A DNA stretch of 64,000 nt, taken from assembly GCF_003597395.2 (NCBI RefSeq), contig NC_133773.1, forward strand, positions 128,156,552 through 128,220,551, in the 5' to 3' direction. Positions 1-13,439 of this stretch are shown here, one piece after another. This stretch comes from Chelonoidis abingdonii (lineage: Eukaryota; Chordata; Testudines; Testudinidae). A model generated the notes under the pieces. The model had not been told where the DNA came from. It searched no databases and saw nothing but the letters and a program-made list of their open reading frames with translations. How positions within the stretch are numbered: position 1 is the stretch's first letter; each line of letters begins with the position of its first letter. The translations under genes were made by a program, and so were the position numbers.

Positions 1-235
1 CCCCCCCCCCCCCCCTTCCCCACTGTCGGAGTGGCCGGCAAGAAGGAACTGAGGAGCGGGCGGGCCGGCAGGGGTATATATCACCCGCCATGGCGGCACC
101 ACTCTAGGGGGCGACCTGCCAGCCCGCTGGAGTTGCTAGGGTAAAAGTTTTCCGACGAACGTGCACGCGCGGCGCGTACACCTACTGGAATGGATATGAG
201 CAACACATCTCGAAGAACAACAGTTACAAAGGTGA
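1..235. mobile_element. DIRS-like retrotransposon inverted terminal repeat (partial)
   Basis: The segment ending GGATATGAGCAACACATCTC matches the right end of the compact DIRS-like element at 47414-50215 (TGGACATGAGCAACACATCT at 50170-50189). The GC-rich part before it shares the AGAAGGAACTG block and the general order of the 50010-50060 repeat. It is therefore a right-hand ITR. The body either continues left of the window or has been lost. The leading poly-C at 1-15 may be genuine or an assembly edge. Confidence 0.72.
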
Positions 236-244
236 GTAACCGTG

Positions 245-345
245 TTCTCCAATACATCTGTTAGTCTGTATGGTGCCACAGGACTCTTTGCTGCTTTTAC
301 AGATCCAGACTAACACAGCTATCCCTCTGATACTATATTTATATA
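245..345 (+). repeat. 3'-tail fragment of a high-copy interspersed repeat
   Basis: Contains GTTAGTCTGTATGGTGCCAC and CAGACTAACACAGCTA, which I recognise as the tail of a very abundant amniote repeat. I believe it belongs to a Penelope-like family but cannot prove the class. It directly abuts the DIRS ITR. Confidence 0.5.
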
Positions 346-714
346 TGTACATAGAGATTTTAATGATTTTATAAGCATAAAATTTGAGTTCTGCATTCTT
401 TTTAAGAGAATGAAGGAAATAATTCCATATGTACCTTATCTGAATTTCAGTTCTCTCTAGTGTTTTCATTTAGTTACTCAGAGCTTTTAAATCTCTGCAG
501 TGTTCATTAACTTTCCATTTTTGGAATGAATAAGTCTCTTTTGAGCCTGCAAACAGTGGATCAAAACTTTCAAATTTGGATGTTTAAAATTTTCTGGCTC
601 CTGAATAAAAATAGCCTAACTTTTAAGTGTTGCTGAGCACGTACTGCTTCCAAAAGGATCTTACAGTTGAAATTTCAGTCAGGTCTAGGAGAACTTTTGC
701 AAGTAGAGTATAAT

Positions 715-960
715 GGTATACTACACCAGCAAAGCACTCCTAGTGTGGATGCAGATTATACCAGCAAAACTGCACTGTAGCTCTATAGCTTGTTTCAAGA
801 CACCCTACTCCTCCATCCCCAGCGAAACAGCTGGTATAGGTTTTTCCAGTATCTGTACTGGGGACTTTTGCTAGCACAGCTGTTTTGGTCAGAGATCATA
901 CCTTGTCACACTGACCAGCATAGCTGTAGTTATCAGTGAAGTCTGTGGTGTAGAGCTGGC
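715..960. repeat. Decayed palindromic MITE (turtle-type)
   Basis: Repeated and inverted modules (ACCAGCAAA, CCAGCATAGCTG, CTTTTGCTAGCACAGCTG) around ACACTA-like ends. The same modules occur at 6069-6250. The ends are too decayed to define a target duplication. Confidence 0.5.
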
Positions 961-1310
961 CTTTGATCTTTAATTGTAGATTTAGAAACTGACCTACATT
1001 GCCAAGTACCTGGATTGCTTGCATCAGCGTAGTCAGTTATTTGTCATCAAGGTATATATTTCTTGTTCAAGGTATAGTTAAGTTCCAGACTCTAGAGAAA
1101 CATTTTTCACACTGCAGTAACAATAATAAGTAAATACAAAGATTTTGCAGATCCTGGTGGTCCAGATTTGGCCTGTGGTCCGCCTACTGACTACCCTTGG
1201 CTTACGTGATAAAACAGGTACAAACCTATCAACATAAGGGCCAAAGCAAAAGCTTTCACTCCCTAATGTAATTTAAATTAACAAGTATGCAACTAGTGCT
1301 CAAAGGACTC

Positions 1311-1346
<36 letters not shown>

Positions 1347-1356
1347 ATGTATGTAT
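1311..1356 (+). repeat. (GT)10 followed by (ATGT)n microsatellite
   Basis: Ten GT units at 1311-1330 run directly into ATGT tetranucleotide repeats to about 1356. Likely length-polymorphic. Confidence 0.95.
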
Positions 1357-2324
1357 ACTATGTAATGTTCTGAAAGTAATAAGTTGGGGGGGACATACTC
1401 TCTTCAGGTAGTTCAAGATTCGGGCATGAAGGCATCTGCCTGATCTGGAGGATTACACTACATTTCCTTCCACTCCAGAAAAGCTGTGATTTTGTTTAGA
1501 ACAGTTGTGCACATTACAATTAAATTAAATATATATCAAAATTATTACGAGGTGAGGAAAAATGACTTCATTTGCTCTTGGTTATTTAGTCTCCAGTACA
1601 TCATACGTCTACGCAGAGGAGCGGGAGCAGAAATAGAAATGAATGAAAAGGGAAGTTTAAGCTGCTTTGAGGACCAACAATCACCATCTCCTGTGTTTAG
1701 GTGCTTTCTAGGGTTTAAGTGAGAGATTTAACAATCCTGATGAGACACAGTGACTCATTATGTGCTTTGGAAATACTTTCACCCGTTTTCAGTCTTGGAA
1801 ACACTGGCACTGAACTCAAGTGTATGGTAACTTACAGGAAAAAAAAGAAACCTTTTATTGTGATTGCATTTAGATAGATAGATATTTAAGTCAAGCACGT
1901 TAGTCTAAATGTCTTAACCATTCAGCAGCTGACAGAAGGGCATTGAGCATGTCCATTGAGCAAGGAGTGTCACTTATTTGCAACACATCTAATGCCGCAG
2001 TGTTGAAGCATTTGAGCTTTGCCCACAGGTCTCATACTGTTGGATCTATCAAAAGATAGGCATTGGCTATGCTGGGAGCTTGTTCTTGGATCTAGTATGC
2101 AATCTGGAGGTGACACTGAGGTTGTTTTTAAAGGAATTGTTCAAACAGGGTGCCTTGAAATAAGACAATATGCTGGTGGAATAGACAGATCTTTAAACTG
2201 GAGTAGTTGTAGCTTGTCTTGCACCTTAAGGCTTGTTGTCTGATGTCAGAAAGGGCAATGCTGGACAGGACTGGCAGCTAGGTCAGGTTGGTTGCTCTCA
2301 TGTACCAGTTATTTCACATAGTTA

Positions 2325-2433
2325 GAGCCCTGCGCAAATAAAAATATTTGTATCCGTTCCACGAGCTGCAAAATGGTCTGCAAATATCTGCATCTGTTGA
2401 TATAAAGTGGATATTGGTGGATTTGCAGGGCTC
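2325..2433. mobile_element. Short hAT-like MITE
   Basis: Begins GAGCCCTGCGCAAATA and ends TTTGCAGGGCTC, near-complementary termini; the interior alternates AAATATCTGCATC-type motifs that also pair. No matching 8-bp target duplication was found, so the class is tentative. Confidence 0.55.
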
Positions 2434-2750
2434 AACAATAGCTCCACAGGTCGCTGTGCATCACACACAACTATCTCCCGCCCACGCTCTACAGAGACCT
2501 CCTGCCCTGCCATATCTCCATCCTCGCTCCGGGGAAGGAGGCTACAATCCTGGGCCCTTGTGTGCAGCGCCGCCCCCCAAGTGGGGAACTCAGACACGCC
2601 TGCACTGCCGCCGCAGCTCTAGTACAGACAGACACGGTGACAACTATGCTCCTCTCAGTGCTCGTTGTTGCCGCCCGCTAGTTAAAGTACAACACCACTT
2701 GGTACAAAGGCACTTCATTCACTATGGAGGAGCAAACTGTCATGTTCCTT

Positions 2751-2813
2751 TCTGGGAGTTGTGGTTTGCCTCCTCTGTCTGAGCAAGCTGGGGAGTACAA
2801 TTCCCAGAATCCC
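2751..2813. promoter_or_regulatory. Pair of inverted ZNF143/STAF-like motifs
   Basis: ACAATTCCCAGAATCCC at 2797-2813 (+) and TCTGGGAGTTGTGGTT at 2751-2766, whose reverse complement reads AACCACAACTCCCAGA, both resemble the ACTACAATTCCCAGCATGC consensus bound by ZNF143/THAP11. They sit deep in an intron and probably belong to an old repeat, so regulatory function is speculation. Confidence 0.3.
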
Positions 2814-3242
2814 AGGCAGTCTATTGCCATATATTGCAGCCCACTGCTGCGGGAATAGAGAGCTGAGCTGGAGCCCGAGGGCTGGGTGATAGCCACCTTG
2901 TTTGGGTGAGTGTGTACTGCAGTCAGAACTCTGTCCCGCTCCTCCATCTCACATCTGCTCACCTCCTGGGCCCCACACCTTCTGCTGTTGGGGCCAGAGC
3001 ATTTGCTTGCCCCCGTTCTATCTGTTACAGCATCACCCTGATTTCTGTGGGGAGATCGCTAGAACCTTGCGTGGGTCATGATTTGGAGCAACTCAACTCA
3101 TCATATCCTTTAATTCCTGAGAACTGGAAATATCTTCATAGAACACATGTATTTGCTGGTTTAAATTGTAATATAGATGTCTATATTAAGCATTGTTTTG
3201 TTTTTAATGTTGCCGTGTAAAATTTTTGTTCTTGTCTATTAA

Positions 3243-5388
<2,146 letters not shown>

Positions 5389-5526
5389 GAGGAGAGATTG
5401 AAGAAAGAATTGAGAGTGAAACTTGAAGTGGCAAAATTTCTTCAAGACACTATTGAGGAGATGGCCTTAAAAAATAAAGCAGCCAAAGGAAATGTTACTA
5501 AAGATTTTTCTACTTTCTTTCAAAAG
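5389..5526 (+). CDS. LETM1: LETM1 coding exon (start of matrix domain)
   Basis: Encodes residues 49-94 ([19 protein letters not shown] at its start, DFSTFFQK at its end), the first matrix-side helix after the membrane segment and the start of the LETM1 ribosome-binding-like domain. Length 138 nt, phase 0 both ends, acceptor TATAG, donor GTAAAA. The sequence is charged and helix-forming and is nearly the same as mammalian LETM1 as I recall it. Confidence 0.95.
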
Positions 5527-6068
5527 GTAAAAATATAACCTTGTACTCTGTTCACATAAAAAGGTAAATATTTTGATATTTTATATTACTAAGCAATAGA
5601 CAGTGGTGAAGAAGAAAACTAAGCTTGTGGCATAATCTGTTGCTGCTTATACCATGGTCACCTATCTTTACCCTTTATGTTGGGCTTAAGTGAATAGCGT
5701 GTGACGTATGCTGAACAAAAGGTGCGCAGAAGTTTTGCTGTTTTAATTACAATTTATTGTGCTGAGATCTCACTTTGGTATTCTAGGTGGCACTTTCACT
5801 TTATCCAATGCATTTCCATTTTAATTCTCAAAAACAACATAGCTCCTCTACCTTATGGTTTATTCCCTGTGTTAATGAAACTGATTCTAATGTTGAATAC
5901 ATAGTAGCTTCCATATTACTATACAAAGTAGCTAGCACTGGAACGTGGAATATGAAAAGTGAGAGAAAAGTGTAAATTCTGTTCTAGTCAACTGGCTAGA
6001 AATTACATAATTGTAGCCAGATAAACTTGTAAAGTTTGAGGTAGCAGAGAAATCAGTGCAGACCTACT
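5527..6068. other. Intron, nothing recognised
   Basis: AT-rich intron sequence. The open frames at 5701-5975 are short, overlap each other in different frames and resemble nothing known. Confidence 0.6.
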
Positions 6069-6250
6069 TAGTTGTAGTCTACTCTAGAAAAGGTTTGCCA
6101 GTATAGCTATATGCTGGCGTAAGTACTTTTGCTAGTATAGTTTATGCTGATTCCCTGAATGAAATAAGCTATATCAGGAAAAGCATTTTTTTTTTTTTTT
6201 TTTTTTGGCCAGCATAACTGCCTACTTGGGGTCTTGCTGGTGTAGAAAAT
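6069..6250. repeat. Palindromic MITE, broken by poly-T
   Basis: Shares AGTATAGCTATATGCTGG, CTTTTGCTAGTATAG and GGCCAGCATAACTG modules with 715-960. A run of 22 T at about 6185-6206 splits it. Confidence 0.5.
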
Positions 6251-6530
6251 ACACCGGATCGGCAGGTAGTGGTCAATCTATTGGGGATCAATTTATCACA
6301 TTTAATGTAGACGCGATAAATTGATCCCCGATCGCTCAGCCGTTGACTCCTGTACTCCACCGTGGCAAGAGGCAAAAGCGGAGTCAACAGGGGAGCGATG
6401 GCAGTCGACCCCGCACCATGAGGATGCGAGGTAAGTTGACCTAAGATACGTCGACTTCTATTCTTGTAGCTGAAGTTGCATATCTTAGGTCGATTCTTCC
6501 CCTGCTTCCCCTCCCCAGTATAGACCAGGC
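6250..6530. mobile_element. Palindromic non-autonomous DNA element (MITE)
   Basis: Contains a perfect 15-bp inverted repeat, 6283-6297 against 6315-6329 (GGGGATCAATTTATC and its complement, 17-bp spacer), and a second inverted pair around GACCTAAGATACG (about 6438) and CATATCTTAGGTC (about 6479). It ends in AGTATAGACCAGGC, a decayed version of the GTAGTGTAGACC-type terminus. I recognise it as a recurrent turtle family; the superfamily is not determined. Confidence 0.65.
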
Positions 6531-6559
6531 ATTTGTCTTTTACACTATAAAACTACTAT

Positions 6560-6770
6560 ACAAGCACTATCATTGCAACACCCATGAGTTAAGGAAGAAT
6601 TCCTGCTTTGCACATCAGGGTGCAGGGGGGATACAAGACTCAGAAAGATTAAGTGACTTGTTAAACCCCTACAAAAGATCGAATGCAGAGCTGCAATTAG
6701 AACTGTGGAGTTAGTGGTTTCCATTTCCAAGCTCTGTGTGCTAAACCACACTGCCTCTGTGATTTAAGGA
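6560..6770 (-). repeat. MIR-like ancient SINE core
   Basis: Contains the order AGACTCAGAAAGATTAAGTG, ACTTGTTAAACCCC, GAGCTGCAATTAGAAC and GTGCTAAACCACACTGCC, matching the SINE layout 'gattaagtgacttgcc ... gctaaccactagaccacactgcc' in diverged form. Strand assignment is tentative. Confidence 0.5.
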
Positions 6771-7889
6771 AACACATGCACTTTTTATCTAACAGATCTT
6801 ACCGTTTTCAGGTACATTATTGATTTGTAGGAGGATTAATGCGGGGAAGGGAAGCATTATTTAACAGTATTATTAAAGTAATTTAATGAGGTGCTAGTAA
6901 AAGATAAATGCATAGCAAAGATATTTTTAGATCAGTTCTATAAATTTTAAACTTTTCTCTTCCTGTTGGTATTCCAAATAAAATTAATAACATAATATCT
7001 TGCACATATACACACCTCTGTACTAATGGAACACTCTGCTTGTGATGGGAAGCAGAGGTGTGACACTTGCATTTTTAAGGATAAAACATGCTATATATCT
7101 TTTGGCACTACTTGGTTTGTTTATGATGTGCCATATCATTCTAAAGGGACATTATCTGATCAAATTTGCCCTGGAATTTGAAGCTTTATAATACCTAATG
7201 TCAATAGAAATGTTTCTGTGTTTTAAAAAAAAAAAAAAAAGGCGGGAATTGTCTTGGATTATCTTTCCCCTTAAAGTTTGCAACCTGCAAGAGGCCTCCA
7301 GGGACACTGATTAGAAATGGAGTATAAACAAAAGCGAAAGTGACTTTTTTCCATTATCCTATCTCAGAGAAATGCAAAAATTAAAAAACCTATATTTAAA
7401 ATTATTTTGGTTCTAATGCTCTCCGTAGCCTAGGATGTTTCATCAACTCCTTTCACCTAAGAATGTTTTGGGCCCTGGCTGAAAGTGAAAGACTAAACCT
7501 GTAGGTGTGAAAGATAGGGGGTGAAGGGGAGCTCCCACCAGTGAAGTCTAGGGGCTGCATTCTGAGAAACTTCAGCTCCTCTGTCATGCTAACTTTGGTT
7601 GGGGGTATATGTGCATGCAGCAGTTTCTTCTGGGATTCTGTCCCTAGACCTTGCTTGGGGGCTTTATCATCCATAGCCTCTGGGCTGAAGGTTTATGTTA
7701 AATTTGTAGATCTTTTAACTGCAAGAAGGGAGGAGCTTTGCCTTTTTTCCTTGACTTTCTCAACCAGAGCCTCTTGACTGCTGCAAGGGTGAAAGTCTGA
7801 TACTCTCTGCTTCTGCCAGAGCATTCTGACTGTCATAGAGTGGGGTGAGGGATCAGGAAGGAAAAAAATTAGAGGACAGAACAGAAGGG
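6771..7889. other. Intron, nothing recognised
   Basis: AT-rich to about 7440, then mixed composition. Short open frames on both strands at 7450-7890 overlap and show no family resemblance. A poly-A run lies near 7226-7241. Confidence 0.55.
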
Positions 7890-8025
7890 CACTACTTCTT
7901 TGAGTAGTATCCCGATGGGCGCTCCACTGCGCACCTTCTGCGTCTGGGATCGGAGATTTTCCGTAGCAGTGCTCATTAGGCTGCACATGTGCTCCTCCCT
8001 GTCTCAATCCATGGGTGGCATTTAT

Positions 8026-9974
8026 GGGTATGTCTGCACTACGGGATTATTCCGATTTTACATAAACTGGTTTTGTAAAACAGATTGTATAAAGTCGAGT
8101 GCACGTGGCCACTCTAAGCACATTAATTCGGCGGTGTGTGTCCATGTACCGAGGCTAGCGTCAATTTCCGGAGCGTTGCACTGTGGGTGGCTATCCCATA
8201 GCTATCCCATAGTTCCCGCAGTCTCCCCCGCCCATTGGAATTCTGGGTTGAGATCCCAATGCATGATGGTGCAAAAACAGTGTCACGGGTGATTCTGGGT
8301 AAATGTCATCACTCATTCCTTCCTCCGTGAAAGCGACGGCAGACAATCATTTTGCGTCCTTTTTCACTGGATTGCCCTGACAGATGCCATAGCATGGCAA
8401 CCATGGAGCCCATTTTGCCTTTTGTCACTCTCACCATATGGATGCCACTGACAGAGGCGGTACTGCAGTGCTACACAGCAGGATTCATTAGCCATTGCAA
8501 AGCAGCAGAGATGGTTACCAGTCGTTCTGTACCATCTGCTGTGCCATTGTAAATTGGCGATGAGATGACAGTTATCAGTCGTTCTGTAACCGCGCGCCGT
8601 CTGGCTCCTCGCCTGGCCTTAGCAGGGTCGCGCCAGGCGCAAAGACAAAAATGGTAACTCCCTGAGCAACTCTCCTTTATGTATCTAAAAAAGTCAGTCC
8701 GCCTAAATAAGGGCAAGTAACTAAGAACCAGTGTATCCAGAGAAGACAAAGCACAGCCCTCCGTGTCAGATCCCGCAGAAACTAGAGCCTGCATCCATTC
8801 ACGGGTGTCTGCAACAACCACTCGGTGATTCCCTTCCCCCCCTTCTGCTATTAACCGGGGGGCAGTCCCCATCTGTTGAGGAATAAAATAACAGAATAAG
8901 AAACACGATTTTAGTGAGATAAAATAGAGGCACGTCCAGGCTGCCGATAGTCCAGCATACAGAAAATTTTTCTTTAGACAAAAAGGGCGGGGGACTCAGC
9001 CCAGTTGCTGTATGAGACGTTACACCGGCTGTACCACACCGGGAACGAACCGGGATCATCCTAATTACCCAGCGCCCCGGCCGACTCACCGAGCCACCAG
9101 TCACCACGCGATAGATGTGAATAGCAGTCAATTCGTGCGTCGCCACCCGACGCGGCGGGAGGGGGAGAGATCTATTATTCATGCCGCAGCACCTGCGTCT
9201 ACCAATCAGCTTGCAGTAGACAAGGGTGAGATATATAAAAAAGTCAACTATTTTTCCTTCTTTCAGGGTGAGCTAAATGTATACATATAACCCCTGAACC
9301 ACCGGAGACAATGTGTGCCCCTACAGCACTGGAACGCTTCACCCCAGAAGCAAACTTTCGAACGGGGAACTGAGTCCGCTACTCCGCCTCCCTCCATGAC
9401 ATCCATTACCTTGCTTCCGTATGGCCCCTTCCACCAGCACTGTGCTGTGGCCTCTGTCTATCATAGCCTGGAGATTTTTTCAAATGCTTTGTCATTTTGT
9501 CTTCTGTAACGGAGCTCTGATAGAGCAGATTTATCTCCCCATACAGCAATCAGATCCAGTATCTCCCGTACTGCCCATGCTGGAGCTCTTTTTGGATTTG
9601 GGACTGCATCGCCGCCCGTGCTGATCAGAGCTCCACGCTGGACAAACAGGAAATGAAATTCAAAAGTTCGCGGGGCTTTTCTTGTTTACCTGGCCAGTGC
9701 ATCCGAGTTCGGATTGGTGTCCAGAGCAGTCACAATGGTGCACTGTGTGGGATACTGCCCGGAGGCCGATACCGTCGATTTGCGCCCACAGTAACCCTAA
9801 TCCGTTATAGTAATACCGATTTTCAGCGCTACTCCTCTCGTCGAGGAGGAGTACAGAAACCGGTTTAAAGAGCCCTTTATATCGATATAAAGGACCTCAT
9901 TGTGTGGACGAGTGCAGCGTTAAATCGGTTTAATCCTGCTAAAATCGGTTTAAACGCATAGTATAGACGAGGCC
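8026..9974 (+). mobile_element. 1.95 kb non-autonomous DNA transposon, copy 1 (3-bp TSD TAT)
   Basis: Left end GGGTATGTCTGCACTACGGG and right end TAGTATAGACGAGGCC (reverse complement GGCCTCGTCTATACTA) form terminal inverted repeats. TAT at 8023-8025 is repeated at 9975-9977. The interior is homologous along most of its length to 40677-42622, there in reverse orientation. An 18-bp perfect palindrome (CTTTATATCGATATAAAG) is at 9875-9892, near repeated AAATCGGTTTAA motifs. No transposase frame is visible. A 3-bp duplication would suit a PIF/Harbinger-type element, but the target is not the usual TWA, so the superfamily stays open. Confidence 0.85.
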
Positions 9975-11935
9975 TATATATGTTCTGTCCGGTCCAACCG
10001 CCTTTGGTCTGGGACAGAATCCAGAGCAGAGCCCTTCTACCTCAACCTTTAGAGACTCTCTCCTTAACTTACCTTACATTAGTAGTGATTAACCATTTTC
10101 TGTTAGTTCCCCCTAGCCCCCCCCCCAATAAAATCTTTTAACTTACTCCACCCTTCCTGTTACCTTATGCTTTTCCTGTTTCCTGCCCTCCCCAATTGGG
10201 AGCTCTCCCCCTCAGGCCTATGCTGGGATCGCCCAGGTACAGGAGGTGCCTCTCTTGTCAAGAGGCCTTTCCCAAGAGTGACAGTCACTCACAGTGCATC
10301 TGCTGCCTCAGTGAGGTCCACATCACACAGAAGTGCACCCACTGCACCAGCTTGACCACTTGGGCCCAAAAGGACTATGAACTAAGACTAAATATTCTCC
10401 TCATGCAGAATTCTCTATGGCCAGCGTCGGACCCTCACCCTGATGCCTTTCTGGCATGCTCTCACCCTTGACTTAGTCATCATCTGACCCCTGCTTGCCA
10501 CGGCCATCCAAGACAGGAAAAGATTCTTAACAGGAAGAAACAGACAACTACATCGCCTGCTGAGGAACCACCTCAGAGAAGCCATTCCTTTGCAAGGACG
10601 GTAGCCTCAACATCATCAGAGGTGAGACTTAGCTTCCATGACCATCTAGGTACCTCTGGCATTGGAGCTAAACAGAAGTCCAAGGACCCTAATTGGGCAG
10701 CACCACAGGCAGACACCCTGTCTCTCAGGACTGAGCAGCACAGTGCAAGAGTTTCCGGAACTGTACCGAGTGCCTCATCCAAGACAACTTCAGGTGTTTT
10801 GTCCCTGGCAACTGTTTTGGTACTGACCAAATCCTCGGCACCGGGCAAGATCTTGGCACCAAATAAGCCATCTACACCATCTATTAGCCACTCGAGGGAA
10901 TGCACTCTGCCCTCAGCACCAATAGCTCCTTCACTTTCCAAACAACCACCGGTGCTGATGATGCTTCTGTCTGCTCCACAGCAGTTCAGATATCCAAGGG
11001 ACCTGGTCATCTTTGATATGCCTGAGTCTCTACTTTTCTGTAGAGAGCTCTCTACAGCCCATGATCTTCCCTGGAGTCACAACACTACTCCACTTTACCA
11101 CTGAGAGAGGATGGTGCAGTTTCCAGCAAGGAAGAAGAGGAAGAGAATGAAGAGCACTCTGTTCTACCCACATATCCAGAACACACACGCAGACAATAGG
11201 CTGCTCGTTTGTGTTATCTGGAACCTAGAACCGAACCAAGATCCTGGTATGGATGCCCATAGATGCAACCCACGTGCCAGTTCTTTCACATTGGCTCTCC
11301 TGGGACCCAGGGACTACATACAGGGCACAGCCAAACCTCCCAAAGAGCAGAGCCAGAAACATGCATGATCGCCATCCTCATCCATCTCTCAGCCACCTGA
11401 TGTCGACTCAGTAACGATGCAAGAACAGTAGAAGGAAGCTCCGCTTTTCCTCCTCTTCCCCGATGAGGCCATCGTGCCACCACCTCCTATGTCTGCAGAC
11501 AATTTCAGACACTTTCAAGAACTATTCCGCAGAATCACAGCATCTCTCTTGATCCTGCTGGAGAAGTCAAAGAGCAACAACACAAGGTGCTCAATATCCT
11601 ACACACTTCCACATGGACAAAGATAGTCCTCCCTATTAATGAGGCCCTCTTGAGTACTACCAAGGTGCTCTGGCAGATCCCAACATCCATCCCGCCATCC
11701 GCAGGCTAATTGACAAAAAATACTATGTTCCCACTAAGGACTTAAAATTTCTTTTTTCCCATCCTACTCCAAACTCCCTAGTCATCAATGCAGTACATCA
11801 GAAGGGACGCCAATACCACCCCTGGGACTGGAAGTGATTAGACTTGTTCGGTCACAATGTATATTATTCTGCGACACTCCAGTTCGATATCGCCAATTAC
11901 GAGGCTCTTATGGCCAAATACAATCATATGAACTA

Positions 11936-12472
11936 CAGTAGAACCTCAGAGTTACGGACACCTTGGGAATGGAGGTTGTCAGTAACACTGAAATGTTCGT
12001 AACTCTGAACAAAGCGTAGTTGCGGCTCCAGATCCAGCAGCTGACACGCCAGGCCAGGCTTCAGCAGCAGCTGAGCTCCCTCCTCAGCTCCGGAAGTTTC
12101 CTGCAGGCAGCTTCTTTCCCTGTCTTGGACTGAATTTGCAAGCTTGTCCCACGCCCAGCTGGGATGGGGTGAAAGTGGCACACACCCCAGTACGGCTCCT
12201 GCTCTGCTGGCTCTGGCTGCTTTGGGCTGGCAGCTCCAGCATCTTCCACACTTAGCTATAAGTGCCTACTCCACACATGGGGGTGCGGTGGGGACTGGCA
12301 GCCCAGATGTGCCTACCTTTAAGATGCAATGCAGGCACAGTACAGTATTTGCTCTTTTGTATTTATATTTTTGGTCCCTGCTGCTGCCTGATTGGTTATT
12401 TCCAGTTTCACGTGGTGTCTGGTTGACCGATCAGTCCGTAACTCTGGTGTTTGTATCTTTGAGGTTCTACCG
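11936..12472. mobile_element. pogo/Tigger-like MITE (TA target), 537 bp
   Basis: Left terminus CAGTAGAACCTCAGAGTTAC and right terminus GTAACTCTGG...GAGGTTCTACCG are inverted copies. TA at 11934-11935 and 12473-12474 is the target duplication expected for Tc1/mariner-pogo elements. The interior is GC-rich with no transposase frame. It is inserted in the gag-like frame, which resumes directly after it. Confidence 0.82.
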
Positions 12473-12726
12473 TATTCTAAAATACAGGAATTCTGTCAAC
12501 ATTTGCCAGATCAGATGAAAAGAAGGAGCAATTCCAGGCACTCGTGTCTGAAGGACACTTCCTCACCTACATGGCACTACAAGCCTCCCTGGATTCCGCA
12601 GACACGGCTGTCTACCATGGCTGTTGCAATGGAGTAATGAGACCAGAATCATGGGTTCACCTGTCTGGATTCCCTAAAGAGGTGCAGACCATGGCTGAGG
12701 ATCTGCCCTTTGAGGGTTCCAGACTA

Positions 12727-12914
12727 CACCGCTACCTCGATATAACACCACCTGATATAACACAAATTTGGATATAACATGGTAAAGCGGTGCTGCAGGG
12801 TGGTGGGGCTGCTCACTCTGATGGATCAAAGCAAGTTCAGTATAACACGGTTTCACCTATAACATGGTAAGATTTTTTGGCTCCCAAGAACAGTGTTATA
12901 TCAAGGTAGAGGGG
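12727..12914. mobile_element. pogo/Tigger-like MITE (TA target), 188 bp
   Basis: CACCGCTACCTCGATATAAC at the left and GTTATATCAAGGTAGAGGGG at the right are inverted repeats with TA at 12725-12726 and 12915-12916. Internal GATATAACA and TATAACATGGTAA repeats are typical of this family. On either side the gag-like reading continues (PFEGSRL before, FAERTDESL after) if one TA is counted once, showing a clean insertion. Confidence 0.85.
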
Positions 12915-13439
12915 TATTTGCTGAACGTACTGATGAATCCCTACATTTTCCAAAGGATTCTAGAGTGACTCCACTCTCTCAGCACATATTCATCAGTGCT
13001 GATGAGACATCGGGGAAATATCGGCATACCCCCAAGATCCCAACCTCCACCTTTCACTCCTCATTGTCAGTATGGCACACAACAAAGATGACAGAGATCC
13101 CCTCCAAAGTGCAGACAAACGCTGCTTCAGGGGGCAACTTCTCATGCATCTTCATCTAAACAACAATTTTGAAGGTTTGATTGAGGCCCCAAGAAGCCTT
13201 CCCCCTTTTCCAGTTGCTGCAACCATCTTTAACAGCTTGCTGGTTTGGCCATCGTTTAGCCCTCTTTTATCCATCATGGCGGCAAACCATCAACAACGGA
13301 TACTCCATTTCATTCCTATACCTCCCTCCCAGCCAAGTCTATCTTCACAAACACCTTCTGTGAGAAGAAATGAATCACCTTCTGCAACTGGGAGCCATAG
13401 AACTGGTCCCATCCCAACATAGAGAGAGAGAGAGAGGTT

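Larger units (their letters stand above)
346..2320. other. Intronic stretch, mostly without recognisable features
   Basis: LETM1 intron sequence with no exon. It contains a decayed palindromic MITE at about 715-960 and a compound microsatellite at 1311-1356, listed separately. I see nothing coding in the rest. Confidence 0.6.
10196..13159 (+). pseudogene. DIRS gag-like gene, disrupted
   Basis: Starts near 10196 or 10217 with a cysteine/histidine cluster (RRCLSCQEAFPKSD, ICCLSEVH, QKCTHC) giving CxxC, CxxC, H, CxxC spacing, then a basic/leucine segment. Matching CxxC/CxxC/H/CxxC remnants are at 47796-47940. A Ser/Pro-rich region follows (10622-11368). The conserved C-terminal core (QASLDSADTA, SGFPKEVQ, DLPFEGS, DESLHFPKDS) matches 49560-49800. 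It is broken by stops, by a -1 shift near 12518 and by two TA-flanked MITEs. It would form the element's structural protein; this copy cannot. Confidence 0.75.

Noticed and set aside
9013..9105. tRNA-like segment on the minus strand (GGTTCGTTCCC resembling a B box)
   Set aside because: It lies inside the 1.95 kb transposon, there is no cloverleaf or terminator, and the region pairs in inverted order with 8600-8660 of the same element, which better explains the motif.
10573..11010. 145-codon minus-strand open frame
   Set aside because: Antisense shadow of the Ser/Pro-rich part of the DIRS gag-like gene.
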